From positions 129,826 through 193,825 of the forward strand of contig NZ_JBKHKJ010000005.1 of the NCBI RefSeq assembly GCF_046546515.1: 64,000 nucleotides of DNA. Direction: 5' to 3'. Below the pieces are notes generated by a model. It made no database searches. It had not been told where the DNA came from and saw only the letters and a list, made by a program, of their open reading frames with translations. This stretch comes from Parasediminibacterium sp046546515. Its GTDB lineage: Bacteria; Bacteroidota; Bacteroidia; Chitinophagales; Chitinophagaceae. Made by a program: the position numbers and the translations under genes. Below, piece after piece: positions 26,467 to 34,601 of this stretch. Each line of letters begins with the position of its first letter. Within the stretch, counting starts at the first letter, position 1.

Positions 26467-26795
26467 GCTAGACCCACCCCCTACCTCCTCCAAGGAGCTA
26501 CTGTGCGTACACAATTCCCCTCTCGAGGGGTGGCCGTAGGCCGGGGTGGTTTCTATGCAGTATAAGCGGCCATTTTAATTGAAGCGAAGGGTTTAACCGC
26601 AAAGATTCGCAGCGTTATTTACGCAAAGAAGGCGCAAAGGGGGACAAAAAAAGGTAAAACGCTTCGCTCAAAGGACGCAAAGCATAGGCAAAGCCGCTAC
26701 ATTAGACACAAAAGACATTTATTAAAGGCACTTTATTACACTAAAAAAAGATGTGTCCTCACAGTAGCTCCTCAGAGAGGGGGTTAGGGGGTAGC
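26467..26795. repeat. 329-bp MITE-like element with about 38-bp imperfect terminal inverted repeats
   Basis: The left end GCTAGACCCACCCCCTACC... leads to AAGGAGCTACTGTG (to 26505) and the right end CACAGTAGCTCC (from 26760) leads to ...GGGGGTTAGGGGGTAGC (26795); twelve bases (GGAGCTACTGTG) are perfectly inverted and the rest is imperfect. Inside are CCCCTCTCGAGGGG and GCAAAGAAGGCGCAAAG motifs. No coding frame is credible here. Confidence 0.6.
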
Positions 26796-26978
26796 TAATG
26801 TAAAACAATATAATTAGCAAAGTTTTGAAATGAACCCTAAAAACAAGAATAGCGGCAGCTTTTTCAAACTACCTCTATTCTTATATTTTATAAACTTAAA
26901 GCAAAGAAAAATGTTTTTTACCTTACTTATTTTCTTAGTGCTACTTTGAGCCTTCGTGCCTTTGTGGCAATTTTACTA

Positions 26979-27254
26979 CTATTCAGCAACTGCAACCGCA
27001 GTTGGCTCTGTAATAGAAACAATTGTTTTGTCTTCTCTTGTTTTCCTGAAATGTACCAAGCCATCAGTCAAAGCAAACAATGTAAAGTCTTTGCCCAAAC
27101 CTACATTCTTGCCAGGGTGGTACTGTGTACCCCTTTGGCGGATAAGGATATTGCCAGAAATAGCGGGCTGGCCGCCAAATATTTTTACGCCCAAGCGTTT
27201 ACTGTTCGAGTCCCGGCCGTTCTTTACCGAACCTTCACCTTTTTTGTGTGCCAT
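26979..27254 (-). CDS. rpmA: Ribosomal protein bL27
   Basis: 91 residues from ATG 27254 (MAHKKGEGSVKNGRDS), the canonical start; a longer upstream frame exists but is not needed. It has KRLGVKIFGGQPAISGNILI and RQRGTQYHPGKNVGLGKD, full length. bL27 reaches the peptidyl-transferase centre with its N-terminus. It is 65 bp downstream of rplU in a two-gene leftward operon. Confidence 0.97.
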   Translation of the reverse strand: MAHKKGEGSVKNGRDSNSKRLGVKIFGGQPAISGNILIRQRGTQYHPGKNVGLGKDFTLFALTDGLVHFRKTREDKTIVSITEPTAVAVAE

Positions 27255-27319
27255 CTTATAAAGATTTGAATTTATTAAATTAATGTTGCTGCCATCCAAT
27301 TTTAAAACAACGCTTTAAA

Positions 27320-27625
27320 TTAAGCGATGCTTTCAATTTTGATACGGGTATAATGAGTACGGTGGCCATGTTTCTTGCGGAAACCTTTCCTACGCTTCAT
27401 TTTAAAAGCTATCACCTTGTCACCTTGTACAAGGTCTTTAATTATTTCAGCAGTTACTATTGTTTTTATGTCGCTTCCAACGGTAAGTACACCATTGTTG
27501 TCAACCAACAAAACTTCGCTAAATTCAACCTTATCGCCAGTGTTACCCTCTAAATGAGGAACGTACAAGCTATCTCCTGCTTCTACTTTAAACTGCTGCC
27601 CTGCTATTTTTACTATTGCTAACAT
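27320..27625 (-). CDS. rplU: Ribosomal protein bL21
   Basis: 101 residues from ATG 27625 (MLAIVKIAGQQFKVEAGD). It ends KMKRRKGFRKKHGHRTHYTR then IKIESIA, the rRNA-binding C-terminus. The upstream in-frame codons (MPTKFGIV) lie in the promoter region and are rejected as start. Confidence 0.97.
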   Translation of the reverse strand: MLAIVKIAGQQFKVEAGDSLYVPHLEGNTGDKVEFSEVLLVDNNGVLTVGSDIKTIVTAEIIKDLVQGDKVIAFKMKRRKGFRKKHGHRTHYTRIKIESIA

Positions 27626-27646
27626 AACTATCCCAAATTTGGTCGG

Positions 27647-27679
27647 CAAAAGTAAGGATATATTGCTAATTTGAACAAA
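27647..27679 (-). promoter_or_regulatory. Promoter of rplU-rpmA
   Basis: On the minus strand TTTG (rc of 27676-27679) and TACTTTTG (rc of 27647-27654) are separated by 21 bp and end 21 bp before the rplU start codon, matching -33/-7 elements of Bacteroidota. Confidence 0.7.
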
Positions 27680-27714
27680 GATTTTTTAAAATTTTTTCAG
27701 GTTGTGGAAAACTA

Positions 27715-28404
27715 TCATTTCAAGCCCTTCAACAATAGTTTGGTTAATTCTTTTACCCCTTCGCCAGCCCCTTTTTCTATAGTGGTAAGGTTGCTTAAAG
27801 ACGATGTATAAGGTATCTTTTTGTCAATAATATATTTGGGTATGGAAGTAGGTGCAAAGTCTACCAGCCCAGCCGCCGGGTACACCTGCAAGGAAGTGCC
27901 AATAACGGCAAAAATATCTGCGCTGCTGGCAATGTCGGCTGCTACTTCTATCATGGGCACAGCTTCTTCAAACCAAACGATAAAAGGACGTAGCTGGCTG
28001 CCATCGGGTGCCAAGTCGGCCACGTTTATATCTCCCGTGATGGGGTAAGCCTTGCTTACATTTTTCACGCTGCGCATTTTAAAAATCTCCCCATGCAGGT
28101 GGGTTACTTGCGTGCTGCCCGCACGCTCGTGCAGGTCGTCAATATTTTGGGTAATGATATGCACGTCAAAATGCTTTTCCAACTCTGCCAAGCCTATATG
28201 GGCAGTATTGGGCTGTGCATTTGCCACATCTTTTCTCCTGTCATTATAAAATTTTAATACCAATTCAGGGTTTTTGGCAAAGCCCCGGGGGGTGGCTACT
28301 TCATAAACATCATAACCTTCCCAAAGCCCATCGCTGTCCCTGAATGTTTTTAAACCGCTTTCGGCGCTAATGCCTGCGCCTGTTAATACCACCAGCTTTT
28401 TCAT
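27715..28404 (-). CDS. Sirtuin-family NAD-dependent protein deacylase, zinc-less type
   Basis: 229 residues. NAD-binding motifs are present: GAGISAESGLKTFRD (about 9-23), TQNIDDLHERAG (about 94-105) and catalytic His in HLHGE. In the small domain, where CobB-type sirtuins carry two Cys pairs for zinc, the sequence is FKMRSVKNVSKAYPITGDIN with no Cys at all; LRPFIVWFEEAVP then resumes the family pattern. Zinc-less sirtuins of this type are common in Bacteroidota, so the loss is a lineage trait and probably compatible with activity. It removes acyl groups from lysines using NAD. Confidence 0.9.
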   Translation of the reverse strand: MKKLVVLTGAGISAESGLKTFRDSDGLWEGYDVYEVATPRGFAKNPELVLKFYNDRRKDVANAQPNTAHIGLAELEKHFDVHIITQNIDDLHERAGSTQVTHLHGEIFKMRSVKNVSKAYPITGDINVADLAPDGSQLRPFIVWFEEAVPMIEVAADIASSADIFAVIGTSLQVYPAAGLVDFAPTSIPKYIIDKKIPYTSSLSNLTTIEKGAGEGVKELTKLLLKGLK

Positions 28405-29069
28405 GGGGCTAAATTATGGAAAAGTGGGGAGTCGTAAGTCGTAAGTCAAGAGGAATTAAGGTAAGATAGGCTATATTTACACAAGGCAATAGGCAAAGTA
28501 TATAAAATAGCCCTGAAAGCTAGCGTATATACACATCTTTTTAGCTCTTTTAGTTTAACCAAAATTGATAGCTGCAAAGGGAATTTATCATAAAATCTTT
28601 TGCATTTTGTAAAGCTTTGGCTCCCCCTCGCCTTCGGAGAGGGGGTTGGGGGGTGAGGTTTACATGCTAGAGGGCAGCATTCGCTTAAATGAGATTTGTG
28701 TATACACGCTAGTTGCGAGGGCGGCATAGAGCAGCGAGGGGTATAGCCCTTCGTAAAATGCGGTAGGCATGGCATATTGGTAGTAATCCAAATTCTGTTT
28801 TTCGATTTGGTAACTTTCCAGAACTTGCCAAATCTTTGGGAGATTTTAAAAAGTGTGCAACTTTTTAAAGTTGCACACCGTACGCACTACATAAAATATG
28901 CCTTTATTAGCCAGTAAGAGCCAAAAAACCAAAAAACTAAGAAAAAAAAGGTTGAAAAATATTGATAGCATAATTTTTCTTCTTTTTTTACTTCCCTTAA
29001 AACTTTGTGCCTCTTTGTGTTTTCGTGCCTTTGTGGCAGATTAACCAATTTGTACCTTTGTGGTAATTT
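28405..29069. other. Gene-free stretch rich in palindromic repeats
   Basis: It holds a GTCGTAAGTCGTAAGTC array (28429-28446), CCCCCTCGCC...GAGAGGGGGTTGGGG (28622-28655), the 31-bp GATTTG...CAAATC palindrome (28804-28834), a perfect 12-bp inverted repeat GTGTGCAACTTT/AAAGTTGCACAC (28853-28878), and TTCGTGCCTTTGTGGC (29022-29037). No frame is convincing. Confidence 0.7.
28804..28834. repeat. 31-bp palindrome, GATTTG..AACTT..AAGTT..CAAATC family
   Basis: GATTTGGTAACTTTCC... closes with ...ACTTGCCAAATC. Two further copies lie at 39786-39816 and 46443-46473, always intergenic. Confidence 0.75.
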
Positions 29070-29696
29070 TTATATAAATTTAAACAGCAAGTCTTTGTCC
29101 CTGCGCACTTTAGGAAGGTTGGATAGCCAATCGCTTTCATCGCGGTAGCCTAATGGCATGATTACGGTAGCAGTCAAGCCTTGTGCTGACAGGCCCAATA
29201 TTTCATCGTATTGTGCTGGCAGAAAACCTTCCATTGGCGTTGCATCTACTTTTGCTTCTGCAGCTGCTGCAAGGCCAGTGCCTAGTGCAATATAGGCCTG
29301 TTTGGCATTCCAGATGGCTTGTTGTTCTTTACTCAAATGGCTTACCGACCCTGATATATAGGCTTTGTACTCGGCAAGGCTTTCTAAAGGTACCCCTCTT
29401 TTTGCAGCAATGTCTGCAATAAAAGTATCAATGCTTTCTTGTGTTACCTCTTTCCACGCACAAAATACCAGCAAATGCGAGCTTGCTGCAATTTGTGGTT
29501 GGCCATAGGAAGCCGCAACTAATTTTTCTTTTGTTGCCTGATCCTCAATTACCAATATGGTATAAGGCTGTAGACCAAAACTGGACGCAGCAAGTTGTAT
29601 GGCATCCAAAATGCTATCCACTTTTTCTTGCGGCACTTTTGTGCCATTCATTTTTTTGGTGGCATACCGCCAATGTAAATCGCTTATTAAGCTCAT
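29070..29696 (-). CDS. Nitroreductase-family NAD(P)H-dependent oxidoreductase
   Basis: 208 residues from ATG 29696 (MSLISDLHWRYATKKMNGTK); an in-frame start 42 bp upstream is less likely. Features of the NfsB-like FMN family are HWRYATKKMNGTKVP, AASSFGLQPYTILVIED, WNAKQAYIALG with AAAAEAKVDATPMEGF, and the closing LGYRDESDWLSNLPKVRRD. It probably forms an FMN-binding homodimer acting on quinones or nitro compounds; the true substrate is unknown. Single gene. Confidence 0.88.
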   Translation of the reverse strand: MSLISDLHWRYATKKMNGTKVPQEKVDSILDAIQLAASSFGLQPYTILVIEDQATKEKLVAASYGQPQIAASSHLLVFCAWKEVTQESIDTFIADIAAKRGVPLESLAEYKAYISGSVSHLSKEQQAIWNAKQAYIALGTGLAAAAEAKVDATPMEGFLPAQYDEILGLSAQGLTATVIMPLGYRDESDWLSNLPKVRRDKDLLFKFI

Positions 29697-29817
29697 GGGT
29701 TTTAATTTTTTGTTTAATATTTTAATTTGACAAGCCAAAAATAAAACAATAATGTATGTACAAACATCGAATTGCGGAAAAGAGGGGAAACAATGTTGAG
29801 CGGCATTGCGCTATTTC

Positions 29818-30141
29818 TTAATTTATGTTAATTACGTTTTGTAAGTTGCCTTCCGCAAGTCGAGCGAAAAGTTTAGGGATAAGTGCTGAAAGTGTTTCCC
29901 GCCTATTGTTAGGTGCACAAAGCACAAATATGGTCAAGGGAAGCCATTCTAAGTTTTGTTGATAGGGGAGGTTTTGGTCAACGGTAATAAAAAGTTCAAA
30001 ATTATCGGCTATCATAAGTTTCAGCAAGGTCCCATTTTTTTGCCCTAGCCAACCTTTGTCACGAACTGTCCAAACTTCATGCGTAATCCCAAAATCATTT
30101 TTAAGTTTTCTGGGTAAACTTTCATCAAGCAAAATTTTCAT
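29818..30141 (-). CDS. DUF5615 PIN-like toxin
   Basis: 107 residues starting MKILLDESLPRKLKNDFG, with acidic residues in LLDES and ITVDQNLPYQQN, the pattern of DUF5615, a PIN-domain-like RNase family. It overlaps the upstream DUF433 gene by 17 bp. Toxin function is inferred from the pair; the catalytic Asp (LLDE, TVDQ) are present. Confidence 0.85.
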   Translation of the reverse strand: MKILLDESLPRKLKNDFGITHEVWTVRDKGWLGQKNGTLLKLMIADNFELFITVDQNLPYQQNLEWLPLTIFVLCAPNNRRETLSALIPKLFARLAEGNLQNVININ

Positions 30142-30355
30142 GCAGTGCCTTTTCAGTTGTCAATGTATGTTTTGCCATTTCTAAAACCGCTATTGCAGCT
30201 TCTTTGGAAACGGAGGGGAAGTCGTCCAAAAATTCTAGCAGGCCGTCGCCACCTTCAATATAGTCAAAAAGATTTTGTACTGGAACCCTGGTTCCTGCAA
30301 AAACCGCAGTCCCACTCATTATTTCCGGGTCAATGCTTACTTGTCCGTATAACAT
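30125..30355 (-). CDS. DUF433 antitoxin
   Basis: 76 residues: VSIDPEIMSGTAVFAGTRVP, then VQNLFDYIEGGDGLLEFLDD and FPSVSKEAAIAVLEMAK, a standard DUF433 helix-turn-helix protein. It is the first gene of a two-gene module whose second gene is a DUF5615 PIN-like protein, a recognised toxin-antitoxin pairing. Confidence 0.88.
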   Translation of the reverse strand: MLYGQVSIDPEIMSGTAVFAGTRVPVQNLFDYIEGGDGLLEFLDDFPSVSKEAAIAVLEMAKHTLTTEKALHENFA

Positions 30356-30423
30356 ATTTTATAATTTAAATCTTATTAAAAGTACAAAAAATTGCAACGC
30401 TGGCAATTGTATTTTCAGTCTTT

Positions 30424-30918
30424 TCACCTCCCCCCAAGTTCAATAATCTCGCAGTTTTTAATAATGCTGCCATCTATGGCTATGCGGATCAATGTGCGCA
30501 CGGCGTGCCAGCCGTGCTTGCCGGCGGCACCTGGGTTTATATGCAGGCAGCCAAAGGCTTCGTCGTACATTACTTTTAATATATGCGAATGGCCGCTAAG
30601 AAACAGCTTGGGTCGGTATTGCTTCATCAAAGCCTTGCTTGCTGCATTGTATTTGGGTGGATAGCCACCAATATGTGTCATTAAAACAGGCACATCTTCA
30701 CACAAAAAAGAGTTGTAAAGGGGGAATGCTTCCCTGATGCCCGCCTCGTCAATATTGCCATAAACGCCTTTTAAGGGCTTGAATGCTTGAAGCTTTTCGG
30801 CAACTTCGGCATCTCCAAAATCGCCGATATGCCAAATTTCATCGCACTGGGCAAAATGGGTGAAAACCGCCTCGTCCAAAAAACTATGTGTATCCGATAG
30901 TATGCCAATTTTTGTCAT
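30424..30918 (-). CDS. YfcE/MJ0936-family metallophosphoesterase
   Basis: 164 residues with the metal-binding motifs of the calcineurin-like family in order: GILSDTHSF, HIGDFGDAE, VYGNIDEAGIRE, LMTHIGG and FLSGHSHILK. Small single-domain members hydrolyse phosphodiesters in vitro and have no settled physiological substrate. Full length, single gene. Confidence 0.92.
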   Translation of the reverse strand: MTKIGILSDTHSFLDEAVFTHFAQCDEIWHIGDFGDAEVAEKLQAFKPLKGVYGNIDEAGIREAFPLYNSFLCEDVPVLMTHIGGYPPKYNAASKALMKQYRPKLFLSGHSHILKVMYDEAFGCLHINPGAAGKHGWHAVRTLIRIAIDGSIIKNCEIIELGGR

Positions 30919-31627
30919 TAGAGAACTAAATGGGGGGTAGTAATTTCAAATCTTAGTGCAAATTAAGAGGATATATTGCCAAAAAGGCACTAAGGCTCAA
31001 AGTAGCAACAAGAAGGAAGAAAAGATTATAGCTATCCTTTTGGGTATATTTCAAAATTTCATTTTTGTTATTCTCTATTTGGCACAAGCATCCTATATGG
31101 GGGAAATTTTGGATGCTCATGGGGGCATATTTCCCCCATATAGGATTTTTATTTTTGGCTTTATACATAACCATGCCAACTTTACAGTAAAACAGGAACT
31201 AGCCATCTTAGCTTTAACTCCTGCACCAGTTGTTAGCTGACTGGGGAAAATGATAATCCACCATCTAAATCTTCTCAGTTTATTATCAATAAATTATTAT
31301 TACATTATCATAAAACTATCATTCCATTATCAATACACTATCATAAAATTCACTTAAATTATCATAAAAAATGAGGTTAAAAAAATAAAAAATAGCTGAA
31401 TATCAATGAGTTGTAGGCAAAAATGGGAAATAGCAAAAAAAAATAAAACACCGAAAAACAGGAAATAAATAAAAAAGGGCAATAAAAAGCGAAGATTTGA
31501 AACGCGCCCATCGTATTCCATCCTCCCTTTAAAACTTAGTGCCTTCGAGCCTTTGTGGCTATCCCGATGAAAAAATAAATGCGGCTTTCCATATTACCAC
31601 TAACTTTAATTTTTAAATGCCAACGAT
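30919..31627. other. Gene-free stretch with hairpin and AT-rich repeat
   Basis: It contains a perfect 18-bp inverted repeat (separate entry), a half-element AGGATATATTGCC...CACTAAGGCTCAAAG (30968-31000), an AT-rich block 31260-31380 with TATCATAAAA motifs like those inside the 6.1-kb element, and GAGCCTTTGTGGC (31547-31559) shortly before the arginase-like gene. Frames across this stretch lack any recognisable protein. Confidence 0.6.
31090..31146. repeat. Perfect 18-bp inverted repeat, ATCCTATATGGGGGAAAT
   Basis: Arms at 31090-31107 and 31129-31146, 21-bp loop, then TTTTATTTTT on the right. It could be a terminator or a REP-like element. Confidence 0.8.
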
Positions 31628-32656
31628 ATGCAACACCTGAAAATTTATTCAAGGCAAGATGTGCTTGCCCATACCAACCCACGCCGCTTTGAGACTAGGC
31701 TAGGGCAGCAAGTGCAGGTAATTAAAAACCCAAAGGACTTGGAGGAATCGCTGCAGCAAACCTCGGCCAGATACATATTGGTAGGTGTGCCAGAGTGGAT
31801 TGGCATTAAGGCAAACCATGGTTATTGCAACGAAGCCAGTGCATGGCAACCTTTCTTGGAGTCTTTTTTGAGCAGCCAAAGCAACGATTTTTTAGGAGGG
31901 GAGGAAATACTGTTGCTTGGCCATTTTGATTTTAGTGAGGTAGATGATGTAATAGAACAATCTGCGCAAACCATTGATGAAAAAGTGGACGCTTACCGCC
32001 ATGCGGTGAACATGATAGACGATGAAGTGGAGCAGCTAATACACATCATTACCCAAAACAGGAAATTGCCCATTGTGGTTGGTGGTGGGCAAAACAATGC
32101 TTACCCCTGTATAAAAGGCGCTGCAAAAGGCTGGTTCAAAAGCGGGGTGATACCCATTGCCCAGATAAATGCCATTAATGTGGATGCTTGCCCAGACTAT
32201 GGCCCCATGGAGGGGCGGCACAGTGGCAATGCCTTTAGTTATGCGGAAGAAGACGGCTACCTAGAAAAATATTGCGTGGTAGGGCTGGAAGAAAACCAGA
32301 TACAACAAAATGTATGGATAGACATGGTAAACAACCCGTTTATAGACTGCATTACGTATGAAGATATTTTCCTCCATGAAAAAAGGACTTTTGAAGAAGC
32401 CATTAACCATGCAACCGAGTTTACCATAGATACCCTTTGCGGCATAGAGCTAGACATGAACTGCATTGAAAATGGCACAACTATGCCTACGGGCATATCC
32501 GCAAAACAAGCCAGGCAATACCTGCATGTGGCTGCTTTGGACAGCCAGCCCGCATACCTGCACATCAGCGAATGCTCAAAAGAAAATACATCATCTGGCA
32601 AGCTGCTTAGTTTTTTGGTAACCGATTTTGTAAAAGCCTTGCAGCAAGGGTATTAA
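31628..32656 (+). CDS. Arginase/formiminoglutamase-family protein with altered metal site
   Basis: 342 residues with the ureohydrolase layout, but the metal-binding motifs are changed: GGGQNNAYP in place of the GG-H motif, INVDACPDYGP in place of DAHxD, and GIELDMNCIE in place of D-x-D-x-x-D. Several of the usual His/Asp ligands are therefore absent or replaced. Such divergent members are seen in Bacteroidota and are often annotated as formimidoylglutamase; whether this one binds manganese or has hydrolase activity is doubtful. Single gene upstream of the trp region. Confidence 0.8.
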   Translation: MQHLKIYSRQDVLAHTNPRRFETRLGQQVQVIKNPKDLEESLQQTSARYILVGVPEWIGIKANHGYCNEASAWQPFLESFLSSQSNDFLGGEEILLLGHFDFSEVDDVIEQSAQTIDEKVDAYRHAVNMIDDEVEQLIHIITQNRKLPIVVGGGQNNAYPCIKGAAKGWFKSGVIPIAQINAINVDACPDYGPMEGRHSGNAFSYAEEDGYLEKYCVVGLEENQIQQNVWIDMVNNPFIDCITYEDIFLHEKRTFEEAINHATEFTIDTLCGIELDMNCIENGTTMPTGISAKQARQYLHVAALDSQPAYLHISECSKENTSSGKLLSFLVTDFVKALQQGY

Positions 32657-32667
32657 TTGTTTGGGGG

Positions 32668-32759
32668 GTAGGGGCGTATTGCATACGCCCTCATTAAAGG
32701 GTTGATAAATATTGTAAGCGAATAAACCTAAGTAATGGGCGTATGCAATACGCCCCTAC
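32668..32759. repeat. REP-like element with perfect 23-bp inverted arms
   Basis: Arms at 32668-32690 and 32737-32759 (core GGGGCGTATTGCATACGCCC) with a 46-bp centre. It lies just upstream of the trp promoter. Confidence 0.85.
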
Positions 32760-32767
32760 AAAAAAAA

Positions 32768-32799
32768 TTTGGCAGTAATAAAATCACAGCCCATATTTG
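32768..32799 (+). promoter_or_regulatory. Promoter of the trp operon
   Basis: TTTG (32768-32771) and CATATTTG (32792-32799), 20 bp apart, resemble the -33 TTTG and -7 TAnnTTTG elements. The leader start codon is only 8 bases after the -7 box, so the leader mRNA may be nearly leaderless. Confidence 0.6.
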
Positions 32800-32806
32800 C
32801 ACTGCA

Positions 32807-32869
32807 ATGAAGCAAAAAAATACAAATATCAATTGGTGGTGGCATACAAACCTTGCAAGGGGCTTGTAG
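32807..32869 (+). CDS. trpL: Tryptophan operon leader peptide
   Basis: A 20-codon frame, MKQKNTNINWWWHTNLARGL, with three consecutive TGG codons at 32834-32842 and a TAG stop at 32867. It lies between a promoter and a strong terminator upstream of trpE. The segment AAGGGGCTT (32857-32865), inside the last codons, can pair with AAGCCTC at 32905-32911 and so prevent formation of the terminator. A ribosome stalled at the Trp codons leaves this segment free; a ribosome at the stop codon covers it. This is classical transcription attenuation by logic; expression is not shown. Confidence 0.85.
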   Translation: MKQKNTNINWWWHTNLARGL

Positions 32870-32900
32870 TGGCATTGCCAATACATTTTCATATTATTTG

Positions 32901-32935
32901 AAAAAAGCCTCGACACTTAGTCGGGGCTTTTTTTT
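32901..32935 (+). terminator. trp attenuator terminator
   Basis: AAGCCTCGAC pairs with GTCGGGGCTT (one G-T pair), loop ACTTA, extended by A/T pairs and ending in eight T. It lies 69 bp before trpE. Confidence 0.92.
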
Positions 32936-33004
32936 GCCCAGCAACATAATACTTACAACGTAAAACTTATAACGTAAAACGTACAACGTAGAACTCAAAA
33001 AACG

Positions 33005-34447
33005 ATGAAAAAGATTGATATAACAACCTCTATTAAAAAAATGCTTGCGGATGTTTATACGCCAGTAGGCATTTACCTGCGGGTGAGGGACAGGTTTAGG
33101 GATACTATCCTGCTGGAAAGCACAGACAACCATGTGGCCGAAAACAGTTTTAGTTTTATAGGCATCAATGCCATTGCAGGCATAGAAATTACCGATGCAG
33201 GCAATATAGAATATAAGTTGCCGGGGCAAAAGCCAGAGCAAGTGGTGATAAAAGATACCAAGCAAGTGCCTCAATTGGTTTGGGACTTTATGAATAATTT
33301 TCAGGTAGCCAATATACAGCCTGGAAATGGCAGCAACAGTTTAGAAGCTGCCGCAGCCAAGTTTGCCCAAGGGCTGTATGGCTATACTACTTATGATGCG
33401 GTACAGTTTTTTGATAGTGTCAAGTTGACCGTTCACGGTCAACAGTCAACCCACATTCCTTTGATGCGTTACAGGCTTTACCAATATGTAATTGCCATTA
33501 ACCATTTTAAAGACGAGCTATACCTTTGCGAAAACAAGATGGCTGGCATAGAAAGCGATGTGCAAATGGTGGAAAGCCTGATAAAAAGCAAAGACGTACC
33601 AGCTTACCCCTTCACTGTCAAAGGCCTGGAAACCTCTAATATCACAGACGAAGCCTATATAGAAATGGTGAAAAAAGGCATACAAAGCTGTTTCAGGGGC
33701 GATGTTTTCCAAATTGTGCTCAGCAGGCGGTTTCAGCAAAGCTTTACAGGGGATGAATTTAACGTATATCGTGCATTAAGGAATATTAACCCATCCCCCT
33801 ATTTGTTCTTTTTCGATTATGGTGATTACAAACTAATGGGTTCTTCGCCCGAAAGCCAACTGGTTATTGCCAATGGAAAAGCTACCGTGCACCCAATTGC
33901 AGGTACTTTTAAAAGGACAGGCAACGATTTGTTGGATGCAGAAGCTGCACAACGCTTGCTGCTGGATAAAAAGGAAAATGCAGAGCATGTAATGCTGGTA
34001 GACCTTGCCCGGAACGACCTTAGCCGTGTTTGCGATGAGGTAACTGTAAAAAGTTACCGTCAAGTGCAGTATTACAGCCATGTTATCCATCTGGTAAGCG
34101 AAGTAAATGCCACTGTGCGGCCAAACAGCAATCCTTTTGAACTGCTTGCAAAAACGTTTCCCGCAGGCACATTAAGCGGTGCGCCCAAAATAAAAGCCAT
34201 GCACTTGATAGACAGTTTTGAGACCACCAACCGCAGCTATTATGGTGGCGGAATTGGGTTCATGGGTTTTGATGGCAGTTGCAACCATGCCATCATGATA
34301 CGCACCTTCCTTAGCAAAAACAATACATTGTTTTACCAAGCAGGGGCGGGGGTAGTTGCCGCAAGTAACCCCGAAAGCGAATTACAGGAGGTGAACAACA
34401 AGCTGAATGCATTGAAGAAAGCAATTGAAGTAGCAGGAGCGATATAA
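33005..34447 (+). CDS. trpE: Anthranilate synthase component I
   Basis: 480 residues. Chorismate-binding core motifs are FRGDVFQIVLSRRFQ (about 231-245), MGSSPESQLV, HPIAGTFKRTG, LVDLARNDLSRVC, TFPAGTLSGAPKIKAM and the end FYQAGAGVVAASNPE. It makes anthranilate from chorismate with ammonia supplied by TrpG. Within the N-terminal domain, codons at 33424-33450 are a copy of the GTTGACCGT/ACGGTCAAC palindrome plus AGTCAAC, placed in a variable loop (VKLTVHGQQSTHIP). First structural gene after the attenuator. Confidence 0.97.
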   Translation: MKKIDITTSIKKMLADVYTPVGIYLRVRDRFRDTILLESTDNHVAENSFSFIGINAIAGIEITDAGNIEYKLPGQKPEQVVIKDTKQVPQLVWDFMNNFQVANIQPGNGSNSLEAAAAKFAQGLYGYTTYDAVQFFDSVKLTVHGQQSTHIPLMRYRLYQYVIAINHFKDELYLCENKMAGIESDVQMVESLIKSKDVPAYPFTVKGLETSNITDEAYIEMVKKGIQSCFRGDVFQIVLSRRFQQSFTGDEFNVYRALRNINPSPYLFFFDYGDYKLMGSSPESQLVIANGKATVHPIAGTFKRTGNDLLDAEAAQRLLLDKKENAEHVMLVDLARNDLSRVCDEVTVKSYRQVQYYSHVIHLVSEVNATVRPNSNPFELLAKTFPAGTLSGAPKIKAMHLIDSFETTNRSYYGGGIGFMGFDGSCNHAIMIRTFLSKNNTLFYQAGAGVVAASNPESELQEVNNKLNALKKAIEVAGAI

Positions 34448-34479
34448 TATGACTGCTTGTTTAAACAGCTTTCCAAAAT

Positions 34480-34560
34480 AGAAATTTTAAATTGCTTGGG
34501 TTTGCCAAAAACCCTGAAAGGGTTGAACAACAGTAGCCACGGGTGAAACCCGTGGTAGGG
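34480..34560. repeat. Intergenic repeat CCTGAAAGGGTTGAAC...GCCACGGGTGAAACCCGTGG
   Basis: About 80 bp, with a second copy at 58091-58168. It contains two hairpins (AACCCTGAAAGGGTT and CCACGGGTGAAACCCGTGG). A related fragment is at 44485-44530. Confidence 0.8.
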
Positions 34561-34601
34561 ATTTATGGCGATTACTAATTATAAATTATATAATTAAAAT
34601 T

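Noticed and set aside
30953..31240. Frames on both strands in the gap before the arginase-like gene
   Set aside because: They cross a perfect inverted repeat and repeat half-arms, and the proteins show no recognisable domain.
32657..33004. Riboswitch or T-box upstream of trpE
   Set aside because: No T-box or known trp riboswitch motif is visible; the leader peptide and terminator explain the region.
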